64,000 bases of DNA from Saccharopolyspora_C sp047200635 (GTDB taxonomy: Bacteria; Actinomycetota; Actinomycetes; Mycobacteriales; Pseudonocardiaceae): contig NZ_JBJZOI010000019.1 of the NCBI RefSeq assembly GCF_047200635.1, positions 79,820-143,819 on the forward strand, given 5' to 3'. Within the stretch, counting starts at the first letter, position 1. Every line of letters starts with the position of its first letter. Position numbers and translations under genes: made by a program. The notes beneath the pieces were generated by a model. It was not told the DNA's origin and made no database searches. It saw only the letters and a program-made list of their open reading frames with translations. Of the stretch, positions 27,387-35,019 are shown piece by piece.

Positions 27387-27898
27387 TCAGCCCTTCGTTG
27401 TTCTGCGGATATCAGCGATGAGGTCGAGGGAGTCGTTCTGGCTGAGCGCGAGTTCTGACAACGTCTCGACGGCCTTGGTGTGGGCGGCGATGTCGCGCGG
27501 AGACTTGAGGAACACCAGGCTGCTGAAGTGCTCGACCTCGATGATCGGATCTGCCGCCGGGAAGCGCATCAACACGAAGTGCCCTGCATGAGCGGGGTGG
27601 AAGGCCTTCGCACCGGAGCGGATGACGCGAACTGTGACGTTGGGCAGGTCGTTCGCTGTTCGCAGTAGGTGGTCGAGCTGTTCGGCCATGGCAGCCGCTC
27701 CGCCGAACGGTTCAAGCAGCGCTCCTTCGCCGATGAGAGCGGTGAGGGTGGGAGCGCTCGACTTGGTCAAGATCGTCCGGCGTTCCATGCGAGTCAGGAT
27801 CCGAGGGCCGATCTGCTTGTCGTCCATGCCGTTCATGACGGCCCGCATGTAATCCGCGGTCTGGAGCAAACCGGGAATCAGTCGGAGCCTCCGCGACC
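27387..27898 (-). pseudogene. 5'-truncated XRE-family regulator (DUF5753 domain only)
   Basis: About 170 residues of a DUF5753 domain are intact: LIPGLLQTADYMRAVM, RRTILTKSSAPTLTALIGEGA, VTVRVIRSGAKAFH and PIIEVEHFSSLVFL. The ~100-residue N-terminal helix-turn-helix that normally precedes it is absent. The sequence upstream changes to unrelated GC-rich DNA that contains the copA terminator. The remaining piece therefore cannot bind DNA, and no convincing start codon with a ribosome-binding site is present. Confidence 0.75.
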
Positions 27899-27950
27899 GT
27901 CTGCCTCCGGCCTGGTGCCGCGTTCCTCCCCCGGGCGCGTCAGGCCGGAC

Positions 27951-27995
27951 GGCCGGGCGGTGGGCACGAGACCCCGACCGGCGCACCGCCCGGCC
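27951..27995 (-). terminator. Terminator hairpin after copA
   Basis: GGCCGGGCGGTG (27951-27962) and its exact reverse complement (27984-27995) frame a 21-base loop, 11 bases past the copA stop on the minus strand. Confidence 0.6.
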
Positions 27996-28005
27996 ACCCC
28001 GTCGC

Positions 28006-30285
28006 TCAGCCCGTCGTGTCCGAAGTGGACGTCGGGGTGAACCGGCGGAGGCGGAGGCTGTTGGAGACGACGAAGAAGGAGGACAGCGCCATCGTCCCGC
28101 CCGCGATGAACGGGTTCAGCAGGCCGAGCGCGGCCAGCGGCAGGGCGGCCAGGTTGTAGCCGAAGGCCCACAGCAGGTTGCCGCGGATCGTGCGGAGCGT
28201 GGCCCTGGCCAGCCGAATCGCGTCCGGAGCGACGAGGAGGTCATCCCGGACCAAGATCAGATCGGCGCTGTCGATGGCGATGTCCGTCCCGGTCGCCACC
28301 GCCAGGCCGAGGTCCGCCGTGGCCAGGGCCGGGGCGTCGTTGACACCGTCGCCGATCATCGCCACGGTGCGGCCCTCGGCGCGCAGCTCGCGCACCACTC
28401 GCGCCTTCTCGTCCGGCAGCACCTCGGAGATCACCCGCTCGATGCCGACCTCCTCGGCCACCGCACGCCCGGTCGCCGCGTTGTCGCCGGTGAGCAGCAC
28501 GGTGCGCAGGCCCAGCCCGTGCAGCTCGGCGACCGCGCGCGCCGCCGAGGGCTTCACCGCGTCGGCCAGCGCGAACAACGCCACCGCCCGGCCGTCCTCG
28601 CCGGAGAGCACCGCCGTGCGGCCCCGCTCCTCCCACTCCTCGCGCAGCCGCTCCAGCTCGTCGGGAACCGACCAGCCCTCCGCGTCGAAGAGGGCGCGGC
28701 GGCCGATGAGGACTTCGCGATCCTCGACAACGCCGGTGGCGCCGAGCCCCGGTCGGGCGTGGAACGAGCTGACCGGGGGCGGCCCGGCGCCGTCCTCCGC
28801 GTCGGCCCCGGCACCGGCGAAGGCGGTGATCGCCGCGGCCACGGCGTGCTCGGAGGACGCCTCGACCGCGCCCGCTCGGCGCAGCACCGCCGCTCGCCCC
28901 GCCTCGGGGAGCACGTGCAGCTCCACCACGGACATCCGGCCCTCGGTGACCGTGCCCGTCTTGTCCAGCACCACCGTGTCGACCGCGCGGGTCGACTCCA
29001 GCGCCTGATAGCCCTTGATGAAGATCCCGAGGACGGCGCCGCGCCCGGAGGCGACCATGAGCGCGGTCGGCGTGGCCAGGCCCAGCGCGCACGGGCAGGC
29101 GATCACCAGCACCGCGAGCGCCGCCGTCACCGCCCGGTCCGGCGAGCCCGTCAGCAGCAGCCAGGCCAGCAGCGTCAGCGCGGAACCCGCCAGCACCGCA
29201 GGGACGAAGTACGCCGAGATCCGGTCGGCCAGCCGCTGCACGGCTGCCTTGCCGGACTGCGCCTCGGAGACCAGCCGCAGCATCGCCCCGAGCCGGGTGT
29301 CCGCGCCGACCTGCGTGGCCCGCACGACCAGCGCGCCGTCGAGCGACACCGTCCCGCCGAGCACCACGTCACCCTCGACCACCTCGACCGGGGTGGACTC
29401 GCCCGTCATCGAACTGCGGTCCAGCGCGCCCCGCCCGTCCTCGACCACGCCGTCGGTGGCGATCGTGCCGCCGGGACGCACCAGGAACCGCTGCCCCACC
29501 CGGAGCTCCGCCGCCGGGACGTCGCGCCGCGAACCGTCCTCCAGCAGCACCGTCACGTCCTTGGCGCGCAGCGCGGCGAGCGCGTGCAGCGCGTCCCCGG
29601 CCCTGCGCTGCGCCCGCGCCTCGAAGTAGCGCCCGGCGAGCACGAAGGCCGTCACCCCGGCGGCGACCTCCAGGTAGAGCGCGCCGCGCGGATCCAGCAG
29701 CAGCGCCCAGCCGGACTCCCCGGTCGGCTCGGGCCGGAAGAACATGGCGTACAGCGACCAGCCCACGGCCGCCGTGATGCCCAGCGAGACCAGGGTGTCC
29801 ATCGAGGACGCACCGCGCCGGGCGCCGCGCAGCGCGGCCCGGTGGAACGGCCACGCGGCCCAGCCCGCGACGGGCAGCGTCAGCGCGACCAGCAGCCACT
29901 GCCAGCCGGGGAAGCGGGCCTGCGGCAGCACCACGAACAGGATGGACAGGTCGCAGATCGGCACGAACAAGGCCACCGCGACCACCATCCGGCGCCACAG
30001 GTCGCGCACCCGGTCCCCGCGCTCGTCGGGCGCGGAGTCCTCGGGAGGTGGTGCGGCCGGTACCGGCTCCGCCTCGTAGCCCGCGCCGCGCACGGTGCTG
30101 ATCAGCAGCTCCACGTCCGGCTCGGCGGGGCACTCGACGCTGGCCACGCCCGTCGCGTAGTTCACACCGGCCCGCACGCCGTCGAGCTTGTTGAGCTTGC
30201 GCTCCACCCGCGTCGCGCAGGCGGCGCAGGTCATGCCGCTCACGGACAGCTCGACGCGGTGAGCTTCGGCAACCGTCGGGGACAT
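28006..30285 (-). CDS. copA: Copper-type P1B ATPase
   Basis: A 759-residue heavy-metal ATPase. The N-terminal metal-binding domain has GMTCAAC (17-23). The TGES actuator loop, CPC transmembrane ion site (about 398), DKTGT phosphorylation site (about 440) and GDGVND hinge are all present, which assigns it to the Cu+ exporting P1B-1 group. It pumps monovalent copper out of the cytoplasm. The nucleotide-domain HP motif reads SEHAVA instead of SEHPxA, an unusual change. The ATG at 30285 has a GAGAGGTG site. No CsoR or CopZ gene adjoins it; a terminator follows. Confidence 0.92.
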   Translation of the reverse strand: MSPTVAEAHRVELSVSGMTCAACATRVERKLNKLDGVRAGVNYATGVASVECPAEPDVELLISTVRGAGYEAEPVPAAPPPEDSAPDERGDRVRDLWRRMVVAVALFVPICDLSILFVVLPQARFPGWQWLLVALTLPVAGWAAWPFHRAALRGARRGASSMDTLVSLGITAAVGWSLYAMFFRPEPTGESGWALLLDPRGALYLEVAAGVTAFVLAGRYFEARAQRRAGDALHALAALRAKDVTVLLEDGSRRDVPAAELRVGQRFLVRPGGTIATDGVVEDGRGALDRSSMTGESTPVEVVEGDVVLGGTVSLDGALVVRATQVGADTRLGAMLRLVSEAQSGKAAVQRLADRISAYFVPAVLAGSALTLLAWLLLTGSPDRAVTAALAVLVIACPCALGLATPTALMVASGRGAVLGIFIKGYQALESTRAVDTVVLDKTGTVTEGRMSVVELHVLPEAGRAAVLRRAGAVEASSEHAVAAAITAFAGAGADAEDGAGPPPVSSFHARPGLGATGVVEDREVLIGRRALFDAEGWSVPDELERLREEWEERGRTAVLSGEDGRAVALFALADAVKPSAARAVAELHGLGLRTVLLTGDNAATGRAVAEEVGIERVISEVLPDEKARVVRELRAEGRTVAMIGDGVNDAPALATADLGLAVATGTDIAIDSADLILVRDDLLVAPDAIRLARATLRTIRGNLLWAFGYNLAALPLAALGLLNPFIAGGTMALSSFFVVSNSLRLRRFTPTSTSDTTG

Positions 30286-30453
30286 CGGGACACCTCTCGC
30301 GATCCGGCGGCCGCGCGGCCACCCGTGCACACAGTCGGTCAGCCCCGCCGCGCGGTTCCCGGGAACTCCGAACCGCCGGTGTGAGGTGCGTCGGGGCCTG
30401 CTCCCAGGATGACCGGGTCGAACTGGCGTTCGCCACTACACGATCGGCGGTCC

Positions 30454-31407
30454 CTACGCGGGGGGAGACTTGACGAGCTTGGCGACGAAGAAGCCCTCGA
30501 ACAGCTCGGACGGCCGCACCCGCACCGCGTGCTCCAGACCCCGGTCGAACTTCTCGCCCCGCCAGGAGCGCAGCCCCGGGAGGAACTCCTCCTCGCTGAA
30601 CCCCAGCGGCGCCACCGACAGGTCCGAGTGCCGCCGCAGCACCTTGTGCACCGGGAACTCGTCCTCCTCCGGGCTCAGCGTGCAGGTCGAGTAGACCAGC
30701 GTCCCGCCCGGCTTGAGCAGCTTGTACGCGGCGTCGCACATCTTGGTCTGGAGGTGCTTGTACTTGTCGATCCGCTCCTCCGACCAGTACCGCAGCGCGT
30801 CCGACTTGCGCAGGTTCACCCGGCCCTCGCCGGAGCACTGCACGTCCAGCAGGACGCGGTCGAACCGCTCGGCGGGCAGCGACTTGTCGATGTACTGCGC
30901 GTTGTGCGTGGTCAGCTCGGCGTAGCGCACGCCGTAGAGGCCGGCCAGATCGGCGAGCTTCTCGGCGCGCGGAGGAGCGGAGTCGTTCAGCCACAACTCG
31001 CAGTCGCCGCCGGTGCGCGCGGCGATGTGGAACGCCTTCCCGCCCGGCGCCGCCGCCACGTCCAGCACCGCGTCGCCCGGCCGCGGGTCCAGCGCCACCG
31101 GCGGGATGAGGCTGGCGGCGTTCTGCAGGTAGACGCGGCCCTCGTGGGCCAGCGGCAGGACGTCCTCGAAGCCCTCGCCGTCGGGCCAGAACCAGCAGTG
31201 CTCGGCCCACTCGACCGGCACGATCCCGATGGCCTTGGCCCGCACCACCTCCAGCGTCTCCTGGTACCGCTCCTCGTCGAGCAACCGGTTGATCCGGATC
31301 GAGGTGGGCCGGGCGCCGCGGAAGACGGATTCGACCTCGTTCGGGCGGATGCCGAGCACCTCGGACATCCGCTTCTCGAACGTGCGGGTCTTGCGCTGGC
31401 TGCTCAC
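30454..31407 (-). CDS. RsmB/NOP2-type RNA (cytosine-C5) methyltransferase
   Basis: A 317-residue S-adenosylmethionine-dependent enzyme. Start set at the GTG at 31407 (AGGAG upstream); the longer open frame lacks coding character. Motif I is DVAAAPGGKAFH, motif IV is LLDVQCSGEGR and motif VI is YSTCTLSPEE. Both catalytic cysteines (CSGEG and STC) are present, although the usual Pro-Cys of motif IV is Gln-Cys. It lacks the NusB-like N-terminal domain of full RsmB. It should methylate C5 of a cytosine in rRNA or tRNA; the target is unknown. Confidence 0.88.
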   Translation of the reverse strand: MSSQRKTRTFEKRMSEVLGIRPNEVESVFRGARPTSIRINRLLDEERYQETLEVVRAKAIGIVPVEWAEHCWFWPDGEGFEDVLPLAHEGRVYLQNAASLIPPVALDPRPGDAVLDVAAAPGGKAFHIAARTGGDCELWLNDSAPPRAEKLADLAGLYGVRYAELTTHNAQYIDKSLPAERFDRVLLDVQCSGEGRVNLRKSDALRYWSEERIDKYKHLQTKMCDAAYKLLKPGGTLVYSTCTLSPEEDEFPVHKVLRRHSDLSVAPLGFSEEEFLPGLRSWRGEKFDRGLEHAVRVRPSELFEGFFVAKLVKSPPA

Positions 31408-31759
31408 GGCCGCTGCTCCTGTCGGGTCGTCCGGTCCGGTCTCCCCGAAGCGTGGCACGACGGCCACCCGCGGGACGCGCCCGGCCCGCCGGAGGCCGCC
31501 GCGACCTGGGCCGCGAGGTTCCCCCGGCAGGGAGCGCACGCCCTCCCGGGAGGGAGCCGCCGCCGCGCGGGCTCCGCGATTCTCGTGGCGTGGCGGCGAA
31601 AACGGGGACGCGGGTGCGGCCGCGGGAGTCGGCGCGGCGGCGTGGACGGTGGCCTTCGGGCCGCCGCCCGGGACGTCGCCGGCGGAGAACCCGCCGCTGC
31701 TGGTCATCGACGTCCTGGCTCTCCCGCCGCACGCGCTCGCGGCGGTGGTGGCGTGGGCG

Positions 31760-32119
31760 CCGGTGCGACCGCGGGGGAACGGGGTGCCCGGGTCGTTGCC
31801 GCGCTCGGCGGTCCGGGGGACGGCCGCGCCGCTGGTGGTGCACGCGGCGCCCTCGGTGGTCGACTGGGCGACTCGCCTTGCGACGTCCGCGACCGGAGGC
31901 GGGCTCGACGGAGCCGATCTCAGCGCGCGGTAGGCCGAGGTGCTGCGGTTGATGGCGGGCGGGCTGTCCAACGGCGAGATCGCGCAGCGGCTGTTCCTGG
32001 GCGCGCGGACGGTGAAGATCCACGTGAACGCACTGGCCAAGCGCGGTGCGCGGGATCGCGCCCAGACGGTGATCCCGGCCCGCGACCCCGGGTTCGTCTC
32101 GCCCTCAGGAGGGAGTTGA
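31760..32119 (+). pseudogene. LuxR-type regulator pseudogene with in-frame amber codon
   Basis: Bases 31934-32116 encode a nearly complete LuxR helix-turn-helix: AEVLRLMAGGLSNGEIAQ, then ARTVKIHVNALAKRGARDRA. The family consensus just before is LTxREAEVL. Here the frame reads ADLSAR, then TAG (31931-31933), then AEVL, so a single GAG-to-TAG change interrupts the protein exactly at the domain start. Upstream, the same frame keeps a weak receiver-like character (LLVIDVLALP) back to about 31690 but is degenerate. The 350 bases between the methyltransferase gene and 31760 hold no other gene. Confidence 0.65.
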
Positions 32120-32147
32120 TCCGCGCGGCGGGCCGGTAGCATCGGTG

Positions 32148-32220
32148 GCAGCGGTGGTGGGACTCGCCGCTCGGGCAACCGGAGAACCGCGGCAACGGCG
32201 CCGCCGATGGTCCCTGCTGG
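32148..32220 (+). promoter_or_regulatory. Fluoride riboswitch (crcB motif)
   Basis: The 5' conserved strand GGTGGTGGGACTCGCC (about 32153-32168) differs in two places from the crcB-motif consensus GGNGATGGNATTCGCC. AACCGC follows at 32185-32190, and the 3' conserved strand GCCGATGGTCCCTGC (about 32202-32216) matches GCUGAUGGCUCCUAC at the invariant positions. It lies 40 bases upstream of a crcB gene, the classical target. A perfect 8-bp hairpin (32222-32229 with 32233-32240) between riboswitch and ribosome-binding site could be the expression platform. Fluoride binding should raise expression of the exporter genes. Confidence 0.75.
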
Positions 32221-32259
32221 CCCCGGCGAACGTCGCCGGGCGCACGTAGGAGGCTGCGC

Positions 32260-32733
32260 ATGGCGAACGACACCGCGGACGTCCGGAGCCCCGCCCGGCG
32301 GCGGGAGAGACCCCGCGCCCGAGGTGCGGTCCTCGCGGCGATCTCCCTGGGCGGCGGGCTGGGCGCTCTCGCCCGGCACGGCCTCGGCGAGCTGCTGCCG
32401 ACCGCCCCCGGCGGCTTCCCCTGGAGCACCTTCGGGATCAACGCGCTCGGCTGCCTGCTCATCGGCGTGCTGATGGTCCTGATCACCGAGGTGTGGACCC
32501 CGCACCCGCTGGTGCGGCCGTTCTTCGGCGTCGGCGTGCTCGGCGGGTTCACCACCTTCTCCGCCTACGCGGTCGAGTTCGGCGAGCTGCTGCGCTCCGG
32601 CGAACCGATCACCGCGGCGGCCTACCTGGCCGGAACCCTGCTGTGCGCGCTGCTCGCCGTGCTGATCGGGGTCACGGCGGCCCGCTGGGCCACGGGGCTG
32701 GCCGCCCCCGGCACGTCGGAGGAGGTGGACTGA
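32260..32733 (+). CDS. crcB: Fluoride channel CrcB/Fluc, first subunit
   Basis: A 157-residue protein with a charged 20-residue N-terminus and four transmembrane helices. Fluc signatures are visible: GGGLGALARHGL, TFGINALGCLLIGVL and GGFTTFSAYAVE. Fluc proteins are dual-topology dimers exporting fluoride; actinomycetes often use two different genes, as here. A TAGGAGG site lies before the ATG. Expression is probably controlled by the fluoride riboswitch just upstream. DUF190 and a second crcB follow in one operon. Confidence 0.93.
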   Translation: MANDTADVRSPARRRERPRARGAVLAAISLGGGLGALARHGLGELLPTAPGGFPWSTFGINALGCLLIGVLMVLITEVWTPHPLVRPFFGVGVLGGFTTFSAYAVEFGELLRSGEPITAAAYLAGTLLCALLAVLIGVTAARWATGLAAPGTSEEVD

Positions 32734-32734
32734 G

Positions 32735-33061
32735 GTGGCGCTGCGCATGTCGATCTTCGTGGGAGCCGACGACCGCTACCACCACCACCCGCTGCACCAC
32801 GAGATCGTGAAGCGGGCCCGGGACGCGGGCTTGGCCGGCGCGACCGTGCTGCGCGGCGTCGAGGGCTACGGCGCGTCCTCCCGGGTGCACACCACGCGGT
32901 TGCTCGACCTGGCCGAGGACCTGCCGGTGCTGATCGTCGTCGTGGACGTCGAGGAGCGGGTGCGGGCGTTCCTGCCCGAGCTGGACGGGCTCATCACCGA
33001 CGGGGCGGTGGTGCTCGACGAGGTCGAGGCCGTCGTCTACCGGGGTGGTGAGCGGGTGTGA
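32735..33061 (+). CDS. DUF190 protein of the fluoride operon
   Basis: A 108-residue soluble protein of the DUF190 (COG1993) family: VGADDRYHHHPLHHEIV, AGLAGATVLRGVEGYGASS, and DLPVLIVVVDVEERVRAFLP. The fold is PII/CutA-like. Genes of this family are typically sandwiched between two crcB genes, as here, and may modulate the channel. Start is the GTG 1 base after the crcB stop; an ATG at 32747 is possible. The stop overlaps the second crcB by 4 bases. Confidence 0.9.
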   Translation: MALRMSIFVGADDRYHHHPLHHEIVKRARDAGLAGATVLRGVEGYGASSRVHTTRLLDLAEDLPVLIVVVDVEERVRAFLPELDGLITDGAVVLDEVEAVVYRGGERV

Positions 33062-33426
33062 CGGCGACGCTGGTGCTCGTCGGCGCGATGGTCGGCGCAC
33101 CGCTGCGCTACCTGACCGACCGGGCGGTGCAGGCCCGGCACGCCGCGCTGTTCCCCTGGGGGACCTGGGTGGTCAACGTGCTCGGCTCGCTGGTGCTCGG
33201 CGGGCTGGCCGGGGCGGGCGCCGCGCTGCCCCCCGCTGTCTCGGCGCTGGTCGGGGTCGGGTTCTGCGGCGCGCTGACGACCTACAGCACCTTCGGCTAC
33301 GAGACGTTGCGGCTGGTGGAGGAGAAAGCGCACGCGCGGGCCGCGCTCAACGTCCTCGCGAGCGTGCTCGGCGCGGTGCTGGCCGCGCTGCTCGGGCACA
33401 CCGCGGTGCACGCGGTGCTCGGCTGA
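33058..33426 (+). CDS. crcB: Fluoride channel CrcB/Fluc, second subunit
   Basis: A 122-residue protein with four helices and the Fluc motifs GAPLRYLTDRAV, GTWVVNVLGSLVLGGL and GALTTYSTFGYET. The GTG start overlaps the DUF190 stop. It would pair with the first CrcB to form a heterodimeric fluoride exporter. Last gene of the riboswitch-controlled operon; the ~270 bases that follow hold no gene. Confidence 0.93.
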   Translation: MTATLVLVGAMVGAPLRYLTDRAVQARHAALFPWGTWVVNVLGSLVLGGLAGAGAALPPAVSALVGVGFCGALTTYSTFGYETLRLVEEKAHARAALNVLASVLGAVLAALLGHTAVHAVLG

Positions 33427-33700
33427 CCGCCCGCCGCGGAGACCCGGGCCGGGGTAGCGGTCGCCGGGAGAGCGGCGCCGATCGGGTTCGCGCGGCGTCC
33501 GCGATGCCGCCTCGGCCGAAAGGGCGGAAAGGCGCGGCGAAAGGACGAGTTCGAGTCACCTCGGAGTGTGCTCGTGGGGGGAATCCCCGGGCGGGCGTCC
33601 TCGCGATGATTACCGGCGAGTTCTCGTCGGCCCGCGGGTCTTGAATGAGCGCGGCGCCCGAGAGGTGCCGGATTTTCTGCTTTCACGAAAGGACTTCCAC

Positions 33701-34102
33701 ATGGGCATGAAGAATTCGGTCAAGCGGATTTCGGTGGGCGCGGCCGCGCTGCTGGGCGGCGCGGTGCTGGCGGGGACGGTCGGCGCGACCGCCGCTTCGG
33801 CCGCCGAGCCGGGCAAGGTCGAGTTCTGCGCGCAGGGCAACTACGCCGCTTACGTGGAGATCCACCCCGTCGACCTGGGCGGTGGCAGCTCCTCGGCCGG
33901 CATGGCCAGCACCATCCAGAACCCGGGTCAGTGCTGGAAGCACAGCTTCGACTCGGCCGGTGCGACCGCGCCCGTCGACGTCTGGGGCATCCGCGCCGAC
34001 GGTTCCACCTTCCACGTCGGCGCCTCCTCGTACACCACCGGTGCCGGAATCGGCCTGGGTGCGCAGGGCACCCCGGCCAATCCGTCGATGGTGCAGTGGT
34101 GA
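33701..34102 (+). CDS. Secreted uncharacterised protein
   Basis: A 133-residue protein with a classical signal peptide: KNSVKRIS, a hydrophobic core, and cleavage probably after ATAASA. The mature ~100 residues contain two cysteines (EFCAQG and GQCWKH), likely disulphide-linked, with Gly/Ser-rich strands (VWGIRADGSTFHVGAS), suggesting a small beta-sandwich. No family is recognised. AAAGGA precedes the ATG. It is followed by a strong terminator and stands alone, as expected for a well-expressed exported protein. Confidence 0.75.
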   Translation: MGMKNSVKRISVGAAALLGGAVLAGTVGATAASAAEPGKVEFCAQGNYAAYVEIHPVDLGGGSSSAGMASTIQNPGQCWKHSFDSAGATAPVDVWGIRADGSTFHVGASSYTTGAGIGLGAQGTPANPSMVQW

Positions 34103-34124
34103 CCCGTTCCTGAACGCGTGATCG

Positions 34125-34165
34125 AGGGTCCGGAATCCCCCGCGAGGGGAATTCCGGACCCTTTC
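34125..34165 (+). terminator. Rho-independent terminator
   Basis: A 16-17 bp stem with one bulged base (34125-34141 with 34146-34162), a GCGA tetraloop and a short T run. It is the most canonical intrinsic terminator in the window and closes the secreted protein gene. Confidence 0.85.
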
Positions 34166-34290
34166 CGAATAATTTTCCGGTGCGCGTCCGGTCGCGTCGT
34201 CGGTCACGATTCAGCGGGGGAGCTGGTGCGGGAGGCGTCGCCACCGCGAAGGTGGGACCGCACCGGCCCTCGGCAGAGGAAGGACCACCC

Positions 34291-34959
34291 ATGACCGCAC
34301 CGCTGGCCCCGCGCGCCCTGCTGTTCGACATGGACGGCACGCTCGTCGACTCCACCGCCGTGGTGGAGCGGACCTGGCGCGACTTCGCGGAACGGCACGG
34401 CCTCGACGTGGCCGACATCCTGGCCGGTTCCCACGGCCGCCGCAGCGGCGAGACCATCGCCCAGCACCTGCCCTCGGGCGCCGACCTCGCCGCCGAGACG
34501 GCCCGCGTCGACGCGCAGGAGATGCGCGATCTGAACGGGGTGGTGGCGGTGCCCGGCGCGGCCGAACTCCTCGCGGGCCTGCCCGCCGGGAGCTGGGCGC
34601 TGGTCACCTCGGCCGGGGCGGACCTGGCCGCCCGCCGGATGGCGGCGGCCGGGCTGCCGATGCCCGGAGTGGTGGTCACCGCCGAGGACGTCCGGCACGG
34701 CAAACCGGACCCGGAGGGCTACCGGAAGGCCGCGGCCGGGCTCGGCGTGCCTCCCGAAGCGACGGTGGTCTTCGAGGACGCGGAGGCCGGGATCGCGGCC
34801 GGGCGCGCTGCCGGGGCCCGGGTGGTGGTCGTCGGTTCCCACGGGGGAGCGGCGGCGGAGGGCCTGGCTCGGATCCCGGACTTCTGCCACGTTCGGGTGG
34901 CCGCCGAGGGAACCGGGCTCGCCGTGGAGCTCGACGAGGAGCGCACCGCGCGGCGCTGA
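34291..34959 (+). CDS. HAD-superfamily sugar phosphatase/phosphoglucomutase-like hydrolase
   Basis: A 222-residue HAD-IA protein. Motif I LLFDMDGTLVDS (nucleophile and acid Asp) is near the N-terminus, motif II is ALVTSAG, motif III Lys is in HGKPDPEGY, and motif IV is VVFEDAEAG. An alpha-helical cap lies between motifs I and II. Homologues are glycerol-3-phosphatases, sugar-phosphatases or beta-phosphoglucomutase-like enzymes. The ATG at 34291 is preceded by GAGGAAGGA. It appears monocistronic. Confidence 0.88.
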   Translation: MTAPLAPRALLFDMDGTLVDSTAVVERTWRDFAERHGLDVADILAGSHGRRSGETIAQHLPSGADLAAETARVDAQEMRDLNGVVAVPGAAELLAGLPAGSWALVTSAGADLAARRMAAAGLPMPGVVVTAEDVRHGKPDPEGYRKAAAGLGVPPEATVVFEDAEAGIAAGRAAGARVVVVGSHGGAAAEGLARIPDFCHVRVAAEGTGLAVELDEERTARR

Positions 34960-35019
34960 CCGGCGGCCGGGTCCGGCCGCACGGCCGACGGGGACGCGCC
35001 GATCGGCCGAGGCGGCCGG

